DNA from: Adiantum capillus-veneris
Taxonomy: Eukaryota > Streptophyta > Polypodiopsida > Polypodiales > Pteridaceae
NCBI GenBank assembly: GCA_014529385.2
Contig: CM043966.1
Coordinates: 101,471,587-101,535,586, forward strand
Length of the DNA: 64,000 nt
Direction of reading: 5' to 3'
A model generated the notes under the pieces. The model searched no databases, was not told the DNA's origin, and was given only the letters and a program-made list of their open reading frames with translations. This document shows positions 22,105-32,864 of the stretch, piece after piece. The translations under genes were made by a program, and so were the position numbers. How positions within the stretch are numbered: position 1 is the stretch's first letter; each line of letters opens with the position of its first letter.

Positions 22105-23412
22105 ATGGATGAGGTCACAGCACTTGCATGCCACAACACTAGAGGTATAGATGCTGAGTGGGTGCCACAAGAGTTCACCAAAGGTGCTTGGGTATACATG
22201 CAACCATCTGCTATTGGCCCTCATCGTGTGCGGAATCGTGCAAACTTGGATCTTCATTGGAAAGGAAAGCTCCTTGGCTTTCAAGAACCGCAAAGACAAG
22301 GGGACTGTAGCCATTGTGCAACATGTTTTCTTAATGTCAACCATACAATTGCAACAACCACCTCGATTTCCAACACATTGTAAGTACATGTTTTGAGAAT
22401 ACAAAGCTAGGTGTGAAATCACAATGTAATGTTATTATGGATTCATTTTTAAGATTTGTCATGCATTTATAGTCATATTTCCATCCACGTTGGTGGAGGA
22501 GCAGCCACTACATAGTCTCTCCGGCACATTCAATGCTATACATGCGGATATTGGAGCAACAATGTTCCCACATCTTTGCCCAACCAAACTGGTTCAAAGA
22601 AGGATTTTCTTCTATTCTCACTCCTATATTGTCGCTACTTCTACACAAGCGTTTGGAACGCTTGAACCCATCAAAGTAACTTCCTTATTAAGTATGGAGT
22701 GGCCGGTGCCAGATTATGGTCGGTAGCATCTTTCAAGCAAAAGATGATAATAGATGTCCAAAACTCTTTGAAATACTCTAAAGCTTCTAGGTCTATGGGC
22801 TTGAGTTGGTGTTTGCCTATTCATTGTTTTGTGCACATTTTTAAAGAGTTTGGATTTGTGGAGACTACCACAATGCTTGTATGTAAAGATGTGCATTACG
22901 AGGAATTAGGAAGGCTTTTAGAAGAGGACTAGGGTTTTGTGGAGGGCATGCACAACGGGGACCGGTACCGTTGTAAGGTTGGAGCTTTAGGTATTGGAAT
23001 GCGCTATTTGAAATCCCGCACCTCCTTGTACATACGATTTCACTATGATCGTTGGATGTGCAAGCTTGGAGTGTGGACTCCCTTATAGAGTGTAGACGGC
23101 GCTATTGCAAGCTTTGACATTGCAGTGAAGATGCCCAACGATGCTTTGGAGGCAGTCGAAGTGAACAAGCATTGGACTCTCAGTAATGTGCGAGAACATT
23201 TGGTTATTATGGGTTTTGAGGCCCTTCAACAAGCAATTTCGTTTACAAGGTCACAAGGTGAGAATCCTTCACCACATTTTCAATACATCATGGTTTGTCG
23301 ATTATTGGATGCTTATTGTAATGAATGTCCGCACATTGGGAAGAGAATGGAAGACAAATTGAAGGTCGATGAGGACTGGGGGATGGATGGAACTATGCTA
23401 TCGATCTTTTAA
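22105..23412 (+). pseudogene. Decayed gene of unknown function
   Basis: Frames at 22,105-22,383 and 22,699-23,412 lie in the same phase. The second runs about 238 codons with only two stops, both TAG (after GRLLEED and after VWTPL), and each would be Gln if the first T were C. Residues include LSWCLPIHCFVHIFKEFGF, a charged DALEAVEVNKHWTLSNVREH and CRLLDAYCNECPHIGKRM. I recognise no domain. It lies 300 bp upstream of another decayed plus-strand gene and may be an upstream exon or a separate gene. Codon composition is more gene-like than the flanks, hence the call. Confidence 0.45.
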
Positions 23413-23708
23413 CTTTGTAACTCTTGCAATTTTCAAAACGATCCCTGATGTATCAACATGATTTGCTTCGGCAAATCATGTCTTTGAATATAATTTTTCG
23501 CATTGAGATGAGAAATCATTTTTTGGTGAAAGTGCCTTTTTTTTCTAATGTCTTTAAAAAAGGGTCCATTATAAAAGGGGGGCTGCCTAACTCATTCACT
23601 ATTTTCACTTTTGCAACTCTTGAGCTCCTCCACTCTCTATCTACACCCCCATCCACTCCTTTGTCACGCTTCATCTTCTTTCTCGAGGACACCAAATAAA
23701 AAGGGAAG

Positions 23709-25192
23709 ATGGACCTCCACACCTTTTTTACTCGTCTCCCTGACCTTGACGTCACAATTTCCCTTCACATGGATGCATTTGTCGAGATTTTGGCGTTCAT
23801 GGAGGAGCACATCATAAAATATTATGTATCTATCTCCCCACATGCAGGGACCTGGGTGCCTTGCGATCTTTTGCGCTATATACACAAAGGTGATCGCCCA
23901 TTCTCCAAGCAGTTGCAACGATTCTAAGAAATTGCCACCGATGCAGGCCATCACTTGGACGAGCAAGCCCCAGGGGTGTCAGCGCTCAATAAGCGCAAGT
24001 TGGGGGTGGAGTACCTTTCTCGGCTCGCAACATTTATCTTCTTGGTGAGCGAGGAACCTGATTTGGAGGAGCTCTGCTTACCACACCTTCAGGTTGGGTC
24101 CTTTATCAAGGACACCAAGGAGCAGCAGGTTATCCCCATGAACCTTGCAGCGGAAGGAAAGACACTCCGGATCGGGTACCCTAGGGGTCGCGAGAAAGTG
24201 GTTGAGAAATCCATAGTTGGGGCTGGCCCTAATGACACTCGAGTGCCACTACCACTGACGAATGTGACTATCCCAGAGGTAAAAATCATCCGCTTCTCCT
24301 TAGTGGTAGTGGATGGGGAGGAGTATGTGCTTATGCATGATTTGGAGAAATCATTTGGCCTGCGCATGGATGAATGCTTGAGCGTGCTATGCAACAGCAC
24401 CAAATGTTCCTTAGAAAATATGTCAGATGTCCTAGAAAGGAAGCTCTTGCCAGTTGGGGACTCTGTTGCTGACACTATTGTAGTTGTATGTGCGGAGGTC
24501 CTGGCAGCAGAGCAGTTGCACATGGCTGAGGAAGAATTCCAAGCCACATAAGCCAAGGTTCAGGCTGCTAGGATGCCTATGCCATTATGCAACCTCCCAT
24601 CTGATGATCCAAAGCTCATATCTGCGGTGCATGGGAGCATTGACTTGGATGCAAAGGGCAACAGGGAGGAGGACGACAAGGAGCAGGAGGTAAATTGTAT
24701 CCTAATTTTCATGTTACTATTTTATCCTTAATTGTGTTTTTTCTCAACCTTCAATGGTTTATGACAGGACGTCGTGGAGCTTGATGATTTTGCTGCAAGG
24801 ACGGGTGGCAATGGACGGGCTTTGGACCTCAAGCTTCCCTTGCGCATTACCTAGGACAACTCCCCCCTGGCGATGTAGCCATTATCCATAATGAATTTAC
24901 TCCCCAAGCCCATTTTATGACTTGGTCGTTGAAAGCTTTGAGCAAGTTTTTGTGTTTGAGCACCATTGCTCAAACTGTGCATCAAGTGTTCCTAGTGCGT
25001 AGGTCCCTTGTATGCACAGCGTTTGGCACTAGCTTTCGTGGTAAAGTGCTTGCCCAGATAGGGATACATGCTTCCATTGGTTTAACTGACCTAAAGGCCA
25101 TAGCGCAGTCCCTCTTGACTGGGGAGTTGCCTTACGCGCAAAATAGGCGCCAGGAAATGGTCAAGAAAATTATAAACTCCTCAGATACATGA
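23709..25192 (+). pseudogene. Decayed two-exon gene of unknown function
   Basis: Exon 1 (23,709-24,689) starts MDLHTFFTRLPDLDV and runs 327 codons with two TAA stops (after KQLQRF and after EEFQAT). A 78-bp GT-AG intron (24,690-24,767) joins in phase 0 to exon 2, which begins DVVELDDFAARTGGNGRA. A one-base frameshift near 24,850 leads into LGQLPPGDVAIIHNEFTPQ and the final frame ending INSSDT at 25,192. The predicted product is about 470 residues, acidic in the middle, with LEKSFGLRMDECLSVLCNS and a helical C-terminus (GLTDLKAIAQSLLTGELP). No family is recognised. It converges on the inverted repeat that begins 165 bp downstream. Confidence 0.55.
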
Positions 25193-25430
25193 TGTAAAAT
25201 CACCGTTTTGAAAGTAATAAAAAATATTTGGAATTGTCTTTCCATCTTGCAAATTCTTCTAAATGTGACTTGTCAATCTCGAAAATTGTTGTAATTGGTG
25301 GTATGTTTCAATAAGCTGTCTTTTTTGAGTAGGAAGTTGGATGCACATGATACTGAGTCTATTATCTTTGTAATGATATGACTTTGCAATTTCAAGTTCT
25401 GTATGTAATTTCAGTTAATTTAGGTATTTT

Positions 25431-25590
25431 AAGTATCCTAGGGGGTAGAGATGCCTACCAGGAGAAAAAAAAAGGATGGCCACAAGGGTGCACAAATGGC
25501 CCATCCACCAGTTTTGGATGGGCCATTTGCGCGCCCTTGTGGCCAGACTTTTTTTTGCTCCTGGTAGGCATCTCTACCCCCAAGATACTT
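25431..25590. repeat. 160-bp hairpin, left
   Basis: Arms of about 75 bp pair through AGTATCYTRGGGGGTAGAG, ATGCCTACCAGGAG, an A-run, TGGCCACAAGGG and CAAATGGCCCATCCA, with a loop of about 8-10 bases around CCAGTTTT. It may be a MITE-like foldback element or a source of small RNA. Confidence 0.9.
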
Positions 25591-25975
25591 AAAAAACACA
25601 AATTTATTGAAATCAATTGGTTTTGCATCATTAATTTAGATGAAGCCTTATGGCCACCCTTTTTATGGCAATTTTAGCATATGTTCATACTCACGGACAC
25701 TAGAAAAGGTGAAATCAATTTTGAATTTAAGTTTCCAGCACACTATCACCTGCTTTAGCTCTACCTACTACACCCCTGCACCAAAAAGCCCAATTACATT
25801 GGACATTTCAAAATTCCAAATTAATGTTGCATAGACACTTGGTTTCACAATATGTTAATTTTTTTGATATCCTATGGGGAATTCAAAGCTTGAAATGGCC
25901 AAAAAAGGGTGGCTAGCAGGCTCTATCTAAAATAATGATGCAAAACCAATTTCTTTTAGTACATTTGTGTTTTTT

Positions 25976-26136
25976 AAGTACCCAGGGGGGTAGATAAGCC
26001 TACCAAGAGCAAAAAAAAGGCTGGCCACAAGGGCGCGCAAATGGCCCATCCAAAACTGATGGATGGGCCATTTGCGCGTCCTTGTGGCCAGCCTTTTTTT
26101 TGCTCCTGGTAGGCATATCTACCCCGTAGGATACTT
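25976..26136. repeat. 161-bp hairpin, right
   Basis: This is the second copy of the same palindrome, inverted as part of the larger repeat. The arms share GGCTGGCCACAAGG, GCGCAAATGGCCCATCC and CTGGTAGGC.TATCTACCCC with the left hairpin, differing at scattered positions. Confidence 0.9.
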
Positions 26137-26317
26137 AAAATACCTAAATTAATTGAAATTACATACAGAACTTGAAATTGCAAAGTCATCTCATTACAAA
26201 GATAATAGACATAGTAGACACAATTGTTGATCATATTGTCATTGGAAAGTCAAAACATTACAAAGATAAGGTTGTGCAATACAAAAAGAGGTGTAACTTC
26301 GGCTAACGCTCGAAGTC

Positions 26318-26584
26318 TCATCGCAATCGACGTGCAAGCTGCATATCTTTTGGCTGTATTGTTACTCGCTTTGCATGAATGGCGCATAGGTTGGTATCTT
26401 CCAACGCCGAAATGATGTGGGCCTCTGCAGCTTCTTGAATAGCCTCTAGTGCTGTTGCTTGCATTCTATACTGATTTCCATAGCTTTGAAGCACCTCCTT
26501 CACTGTGCGAGCAAAGGGGACACGTTGAATCAAAAGCTCCGTACTCTTCTGGTAGTGGCGTATTTCTGCAAATGCCCTTGCTAT
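26318..26584 (-). CDS. Histone H3-like fold domain (in frame with upstream exon)
   Basis: This frame reads [15 protein letters not shown] (alpha-N helix of H3: [14 protein letters not shown]), [14 protein letters not shown] (alpha 1), [19 protein letters not shown] (alpha 2) and [19 protein letters not shown] then MQLARRLR, stop (alpha 3 region). The [14 protein letters not shown] block is nearly identical to canonical H3. Loop 1 has canonical length, so the extra residue common in centromeric CENH3 is absent, although IQEAAE is CENH3-like. There is no canonical H3 tail (no ARTKQTARKS). Upstream in the same frame is an unrelated acidic/basic segment ending PPRQPQRR and a TGA where H3 usually has Arg. 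The fold itself is uninterrupted. Whether it is expressed, or is a relic, cannot be told from sequence. Confidence 0.75.
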   Translation of the reverse strand: MARAFAEIRHYQKSTELLIQRVPFARTVKEVLQSYGNQYRMQATALEAIQEAAEAHIISALEDTNLCAIHAKRVTIQPKDMQLARRLR

Positions 26585-26962
26585 TTTTCAGCGCCGCTGC
26601 GGTTGTCTTGGGGGCACTTGCACATTTGCTGGCGGGCGGCATTTAGGCTTCTTGAAAAACTTAGACTTGCACCTGTTTACATGCGTAGGGGCTAGTTCTG
26701 CAGCCTCTTCTGATTCATCCTCTTCCCCTGGCTGTCGATCTTGTGGTGTGGGGAGAGCTCCCTGGCCTCGAGGCAGTGTCTTCCCGCCAACGGCCACCCG
26801 GTGTGTGCACGATATTTCATCTCGCAGCCATGGTGGCTCACTCTCTGATTCAGTGTTTGTATGGACCACCTGAGTCCTGGATGGTCCTGCTTGTGATTGG
26901 TGGCACGATGACTGCTCCCTATCGGACTATGTTGTTTGCTGGCCCTGTTCTTCTCTCCAGTG

Positions 26963-27047
26963 CTGGGCACATTGCTTCATTATTTTTCATCCCATTATTT
27001 AATAAAAACAATCCCTTGTAATAAATACACCACGTAAAATGGCTTAC
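26963..27047 (-). other. Predicted 85-bp intron upstream of the H3-fold exon
   Basis: The minus strand has the donor CATTACATG|GTAAGCC and the acceptor GTGCCCAG|CACTGG. Removing it joins NNITHYM to HWREEQGQQ in phase 0 and puts the preceding exon in the same frame as the H3 domain. This is the main evidence for a fusion rather than two neighbouring genes. Confidence 0.45.
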
Positions 27048-29356
27048 CATGTAATGTGTGATGTTATTTTCATCCCAAGAAAGGATGAAGACCTTGGTAA
27101 AATCCGCCAAGGCTTCTTAAAATGATTGGCGTTGTTCTTCTATTGTGCTGTTAAGGCCCATAAGCTTGACCATTCTATCAAAATGTGCCCAAACTTGCTT
27201 GCGCTTGTTTGCAAGATCGCCATTTGAATCATTGTCAGTAGTAGCTTTGCATAACTTCTTCCAGAGCTCCCAAACGTTACCTGCCTGCTGGTTGGAGCTG
27301 TTTTGGCATCATATCAACTTGGCTTTCCTTGGGAAACTTTCTTCAAAAAGTGTCTAGATTTTTGTGACTCCACTCATTGACACTTGTTGAGCAATTTCAT
27401 GGGCCTCCCCTCTGTTCTTTGCAGCAACGATATACACATTTCCACCGTGACAGCCAATGGAATTCAAGAGTACCTCCACTCTTTCGATCGCTTCCTGGGA
27501 CTTTTCCAACGGTTTCATTGTGAAAGCATAGTCAATGTGGAGATTCAATAGCCTATCAAAAATGCGCATGAATGCGTGTAATGTACAAAAATGTACATTC
27601 GATAGATGAAATGGAAATATTGGATTCCAAGCGTGGTCCTTTTGATCACGGTCTGGGGCATTGACCATGGGACATCTCAGAATAGACGCTTCCCATTCTC
27701 TACCTTCATCTCCGACATCACGACAATCTAACCCTCGTTCTCCATTCCCTTGCCATGGAAGCATGGAACCGACCTTTGCAGTGCTCTTATGTGATTTTTG
27801 TCCATTAGGTTTTACCCTCGAGTGCAAAATGGACAAGGCATGAGAGAAAAAGCCCCTTGTTTGCAGCCAATCAAACACTTTATGGTCTTCAAATCCCCAC
27901 CTAAGTGTCACTCCACATCATAACTACCAAAACCTCAATCTCCAACTTCTGACCTGCAATTTGGGAGTGTATTACTTCCGTGATCCATGGAGTTCTCTCA
28001 AAAATCCATGAAAGTAATCCATTGGTCTCTTTGGGCACCTCAATAGCACCCAACCACCAAATGTCTTTCTCTGATTGCACGCTAAAAGATGGGGTGGGAG
28101 ATGGCTGGACTGAATCCCTTCGCTTGGTTTGCAGAAGGGCCTCGTTCATAAGAGTGACACTTAGCCTCTCTAACCTTCGGCCTTTTACTATTTGACACTC
28201 ATCGAGTTTCAGCACAAAAGAAACTTTTGTGCCAAGCACTACAAAATAAATAGTGCCAAGACCCTAAACTGCAGAGTCTATGATAAGAACAATACCAAAG
28301 AAAAAAGTAAAGTGTGTCACCTTCTTCAGGTAACTCGTAAAATCTAAGCATGGCTTCTTGAAGCCTTCTAAGATCCACGAAAATATTGTTCCACATTGTG
28401 TAAGGAAAGCCCTCCTGCGAAGGTCTTATGGATTGTTTCTTACCTTTTCCCCTTGTCTTTGTTGCGTACGAAGCATAAAAGGAAGTTGGCATTGTGTCCT
28501 CAATGTGTAGGTATGTCCCAATGCGGAAGAACACATCTTCGTTTGTGGCCTTCTTTGCGAGCTTGACCTTGTGAAGAACAGAAAATAGGTTTTCCACAAT
28601 GCCATGTTCTTTGAGGGCATCCTTTAGGAGTTGGAAAATAGTGTGATAAGCTTTGGTGATGATTCCAGCCTTATCACAAGCTTGTTGCACGTCATCATCA
28701 CTAACCACATTTCTCAATTTACGCATAAGATCCTTGGTGATTGCATCCTTAATGTGCTTACCTCCAAGTGATTGTAAGATAGAAATCACATCCTGGGTAT
28801 TGAGACAACTAGTGAGAAGGTTGACTCGATCATCTTGGCTTGTTCCACCGCATGCCTCCTGGATGAAGTTTCTAGCAACAAATAAACATAAATGTTATAA
28901 AATAGTGTGAAGTAACAATGCATCATGCAAGTAAAGACCAAATCACCTTGTGGCTGTAACTCATGGTTTGCGTGCTCCTCTTGAATGTGAAAGAGTTTCA
29001 ATGGATGAATACGTGCGTTTGTGTTCCCTTGCACCAAGGGGTGTTTCTTTCAAATATGTGATGGTATTGGTAAGCTTCTGGATGTGGGACTCCTTTTCTT
29101 GCATTTCTTGTTAAAGAGTTTTAACCACCCTCTACGAAGAGGCAACACTCTCTTGTAATGCCGCCGTCTTGAGGTGAAGAGCTTGACATTCGTGCATCCA
29201 CATATGCAAAGAAGCACCTGCACCCATACACAACCGCTTGCAATAGCCTAACAAGCCTGCTTCTCCCCTCCCAAGAAATTGAAGAAATATGGAAAGGCTA
29301 TTAAACGGTGGATGGAAGTGGCTTATAGGATCGTAAGGGTACAAATGGCCATCCAT

Positions 29357-29940
29357 CCAAATATCAACATTGGTCTCACAAGCGGTGCGAAGTTCCTATG
29401 TGATGACCTTTGATCACCCTCACTAGCAGTCTTCGGTGCAAATGTCGTGGGTAAGCGAATATGTATGCTTTTGGTGTGCGGAGTACGTGGCGGTGGAAGC
29501 AAACCATTTGTGATGTCCGTGAGCACCATGGAAGCTGTTGCGTGAGGAAGCAAATGATGAAAAGATAGAGAGGGAAGGGTAGGGAGGTTGAGGAAGATGG
29601 GAGGAGAGAAGGAGGGAGGGGGGGGGGGAGGTAGAGATTGGGGAGGAGGAGGAAGGTAGGGGCATGGAGGGAGAGGAGAGGGCGAGAGGAGGGAGGAGGA
29701 AGAGAGAAAAAAATATTTTTTACTTTTTGGGGGAAAAGATTTTTGAAAAAATGGACTTTCTAAGTTTGTGGGTTAAAAAATGGGTCAAAAAATGATTTTT
29801 GGATATGTATATATGTTTGGGAGGGAGTTTTAAGTAAAAATGATTTTTTTAAAAAAAAGTCAAATTTTGACTCTTAGTGACCCACGTTTTGCTGATGTGG
29901 TCACACCCCAATGCTTCCTTCACTTTAAAAAAAGATAGAG
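29357..29940 (-). other. Upstream region of the H3-fold gene; purine-rich
   Basis: Minus-strand frames (for example 29,553-29,323) stop or shift before meeting the first modelled exon, so the start of the gene is unresolved. 29,560-29,705 is strongly GGGAGG-rich on the plus strand (pyrimidine-rich on the gene strand), like a 5' untranslated leader. 29,700-29,890 is rich in A/T runs with several GTCAAA / TTTGAC inverted pieces that resemble text at 21,655-21,690. Confidence 0.4.
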
Positions 29941-30600
29941 AGAGAAAGTAACCCCTTAGGTCCACATCCTGCATTTGTCTAAAAATAAAGCTAGAAAAGC
30001 CTACTCAAAACTACCTTCTTCAATGCCCCTCACAACATTATAAACCTTGAAATTTTAAAGGAAAATCTCCAAATTTTAGGAAAATCACGTAAAGACCTTC
30101 AAATATACTTTTCTCATATGTAGGTTTTCCAAGTTTTTGAAAAAGAGCACTATATATTTGAGTGCTAGTGCTAGGAAAAGGGCTAGGTTTAGTGTAATCC
30201 CACCTACAATAATTTTAAATTCTATATTTGAAGGTGAGCAAACCCATGAAGTTTATAGAAAAGCACTATGTATCCAAGTCCCAACTACAAATTTTGAGAT
30301 TTAACTCTAAATTCTAATTTGAAGGTGAGAATGCCTATGAAGTTAATAGGGAAAAACTTAGGTCTAGTGTAATCCCACCCATAAATTTTGAAATTTACCT
30401 TCAAATTCGAATTTGAAGTTGAGATCACCTACAAAGTTCAAAGAAATTTAGCGCAAAAACCTTTAAACAAAGTCAACAATTTACTCCGCCTTCCGTCGTT
30501 GTTAACTTGCAATTGCTCGCCACCCATCCTAGATTTTCTCCCTGTTCTGGATTCATAAACTTGGGCTTACTTGCCTTTGTTCATGATTGACTATGGGATC
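29941..30600. repeat. Diverged units of the 6,790-type repeat
   Basis: 30,110-30,440 contains two or three diverged partial units sharing TGTAGGTTTTCCAAGTTTTTG, GCTAGGTTTAGTGTAATCCC and TTTGAAGGTGAGA with the tandem array at 6,790-7,500. No gene is visible. Confidence 0.55.
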
Positions 30601-30601
30601 G

Positions 30602-30605
<4 letters not shown>

Positions 30606-30647
<42 letters not shown>

Positions 30648-30792
30648 CAGGCGCGCGCACACACACACACACACACACATGGAGCCTTGGGTGCGCACAA
30701 GGGCTTGCTTAGCTAGATTGGACTCCCTCACAATTGCATTGTAGGTTGACATTTGAGTCTGATACACACATAGCCAGCGGCCAACGGCATTG

Positions 30793-30835
<43 letters not shown>

Positions 30836-30836
30836 G

Positions 30837-30876
<40 letters not shown>

Positions 30877-30915
30877 ACACACCACATACACACAACATGG
30901 ACACAAACGCACACA
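30606..30915 (+). repeat. (CT)n, (CA)n microsatellite cluster
   Basis: (CT)n at 30,606-30,644, a GCGCGC step and (CA)n at 30,650-30,680, then compound (CT)n(CA)n at 30,795-30,874 running into imperfect CA-rich text. Open frames here are simple-repeat artefacts. Confidence 0.9.
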
Positions 30916-31013
30916 CAAGTAGCTGTTGCAGATTGAGATTGGTCTGAGACATTCAAGCGTCGAGGTCGTTGATCTGTAGTTATTTCAGGGAGTTTCAAAC
31001 ATGGACAGTTGTG

Positions 31014-31147
31014 CAAGTTACAGTGGATGACACGTGGGAGGCCTCTCCTTAATTGAAAAATTAAAGCTCAAGTATATATATATATATATATATTTACTTT
31101 AAAATTATTTCTATTAAGATTTTGTTTTTTTGGCACTCTCTTTGAGG

Positions 31148-31184
<37 letters not shown>

Positions 31185-31303
31185 ACAATGGATGACACAT
31201 GGGTGGAGGCCTCTCCTTGGAAAATTTAAGCTAAAATATATATGTATAGATTTACTTTAAATTTATTTCGATCAAGAATTTTTTTTGGCACTGTTTTTGA
31301 GGC

Positions 31304-31378
<75 letters not shown>
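31014..31378 (+). repeat. Tandem 165-bp unit ending in (CT)n and (CA)n
   Basis: Two units start CAAGTTACARTGGATGACAC at 31,014 and about 31,179. Each passes through GAGGCCTCTCCTT, an AT-rich middle and TTTTTTGGCACT..TTTGAGGCCT, and ends in (CT)n. The second continues into a long (CA)n, so 31,303-31,378 is a compound tract. Confidence 0.8.
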
Positions 31379-31379
<1 letters not shown>

Positions 31380-31857
31380 CCTTTCCATTTTGGGGCTATT
31401 TGAGACCATCGTTCCATTAAAATCAGGGTTTAATGTACTAATTGTAAGATCTTACCCAGATTTTAAGCTTGTCTTTAAGTAAATCGGTAAAATTTTGGTA
31501 GCGTACGTAGAAACAATTTTGTAAGTTCTAAACTTTTATGGCCATTGGCTTTCAAAAGAAAATGAAAGTATGAAAAAGTGAGTCAATCCTTTTATATTTA
31601 CTTAATTAGCCACTAAGATTCCACTCGAATCTGGCAAACCCAAAATGAAAAGGCACGTTCACGTGCATGACGTCTCCATTCTCTATCCCAATTGCATAGA
31701 ACTCTTATGCAGCTCCCCCAACACCGCCTACGAGAAGAAGCGATAGTTGCCGCCGTGCTTACGAGACACGGAGAGAAACAGAGAGCGAGAGAGAGAAAGA
31801 GATTTGCTCGGTGTGTGCCTCGTGTCTCTGCTCGCCCTTAATGGAGGCAATGTGATG

Positions 31858-31889
<32 letters not shown>

Positions 31890-31920
31890 CACACACATAT
31901 ACATACATAAGCAATGTGGT

Positions 31921-31963
<43 letters not shown>

Positions 31964-32411
31964 AACCACTACATTTTCATGTCATGTATGTCCTCAAAGC
32001 GAGACAGCCCCAAGTCGACATTAAGCGAGCTTTTTTCTTTTTCTCAAGCTCTTTAAAGAAATACATGCTTCTAATTTTTTTTAAAAACATGTCAATATTG
32101 GTCTTAAAAAAAGTCCCTTGAAAAGATAAAGCCAAATATATCTTCAAAAATTACATTTTCGTTAAGCATAAAAAAATCACTAAAATTCTTATTTTTTGTT
32201 ATACCTTCAAAAAATAAATTTGCATTAAGTGACAAAACCTCCACTAAAGGTATTCCCTTTTTGTTATTTACAATCAAACTTAAATATTTATTTTATGTAG
32301 AATAGAAAGTCTTTTGAATTTACATTTAAAAAAGCTTCTTAGTTCTTACATTCTATTTTGCAAAGGGTGTCATTTCTTACAATCTTTCTTGGCTTTCTAA
32401 AAGAAACCCTT
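31858..32411 (+). repeat. Dispersed AT-rich repeat R, copy 3, host of the outer CACTA
   Basis: Starting with the same pair of CT tracts as at 10,640-10,757, this copy follows R copy 1 (ATGTCATGTATGTCCTCAAA, AACAAAACCTCCACTAAAGG, ATGTAGAATAGAAAGTC) until about 32,370. The outer CACTA element begins at 32,415 with its target duplication at 32,412-32,414. Confidence 0.75.
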
Positions 32412-32414
32412 AGT

Positions 32415-32545
32415 CACTACAAGAGGCTATTCATATTAGCGACGCTCACACAGTGACGCTCAAAAAAAAATTTCCCGACGTCGCTATGAGCATCGCAAAT
32501 TTCTTTGTAAATTTGCGACGCTCATAGCGACGCCGGCTGGACTAA
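32415..32545 (+). repeat. Outer CACTA 5' terminal and subterminal repeats
   Basis: After the 12-bp terminal repeat come GCGACGCTCACACAGTGACG and two oppositely oriented copies of GCGACGCTCATAGCGACG around AAATTTCTTTGTAAATTTG, forming a hairpin. The same text is at the inner element's 5' end (50,905-51,025, inverted). Confidence 0.85.
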
Positions 32546-32621
32546 AAAAATAACAGAGCGCGCCCAAAAACTCAGATCTCAAATTTGAGTTTTTCAGCGC
32601 CCTCAAGCAAAGAGCAGGTAA

Positions 32622-32664
<43 letters not shown>

Positions 32665-32667
32665 CTC

Positions 32668-32700
<33 letters not shown>

Positions 32701-32818
32701 AGAGGAAGGAGAGCCAGGTATGCTCCTTCCCTCTCCTCATTCTCATGTTCCCTTCCCCTCTTTCTCTCTCTCCCTCTCTCTCTCTCTCACACACACATAC
32801 ACACACACACATAGTGTT

Positions 32819-32864
<46 letters not shown>

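Larger units (their letters stand above)
25357..26210. repeat. Large inverted repeat with a hairpin in each arm
   Basis: The left arm (25,357-25,672) and right arm (25,893-26,210) are inverted copies of about 316 bp with a spacer of about 220 bp. The outermost text is CTATTATCTTTGTAATG at the left and its reverse complement at the right; the inner ends share GGTTTTGCATCATTA.TTTAG. Each arm contains its own near-perfect palindrome (25,431-25,590 and 25,976-26,136). Folded RNA could therefore form one long duplex or two separate hairpins. It sits between two converging decayed genes. Confidence 0.9.
26318..29356 (-). pseudogene. Decayed multi-exon gene ending in a histone H3 fold
   Basis: A model with four exons fits GT-AG rules: 29,356-28,947, 28,871-28,321, 28,238-27,048 and 26,962-26,318, with introns of 75, 82 and 85 bp. 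All three joins keep the frame. The product would be about 930 residues. The first exon looks coiled-coil-like (EMQEKESHIQKLTNTI). The second starts RNFIQEACGGTSQDDRVN. The third contains FVLKLDECQIVKGRRLERLS, NIWWLGAI-like text (DIWWLGAIEVP), CRDVGDEGREWE, LHAFMRIFDRLLNLHIDYAF and SWDENNITHYM. The fourth has a long charged tail and then an H3 domain. I cannot name the upstream family. About eight stops and one frameshift (near 27,905) break it. The true 5' start is unclear. It may be a transposon-encoded or captured gene. Confidence 0.6.

Noticed and set aside
22005-22422. Minus-strand frames of 66 and 117 codons
   Set aside because: They overlap a plus-strand frame that is in phase with the longer relic downstream and show no motif of their own.
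24917-25192. Possible BEN-like domain at the end of the plus-strand gene
   Set aside because: Only a loose hydrophobic pattern matches; no diagnostic residues could be identified by eye.
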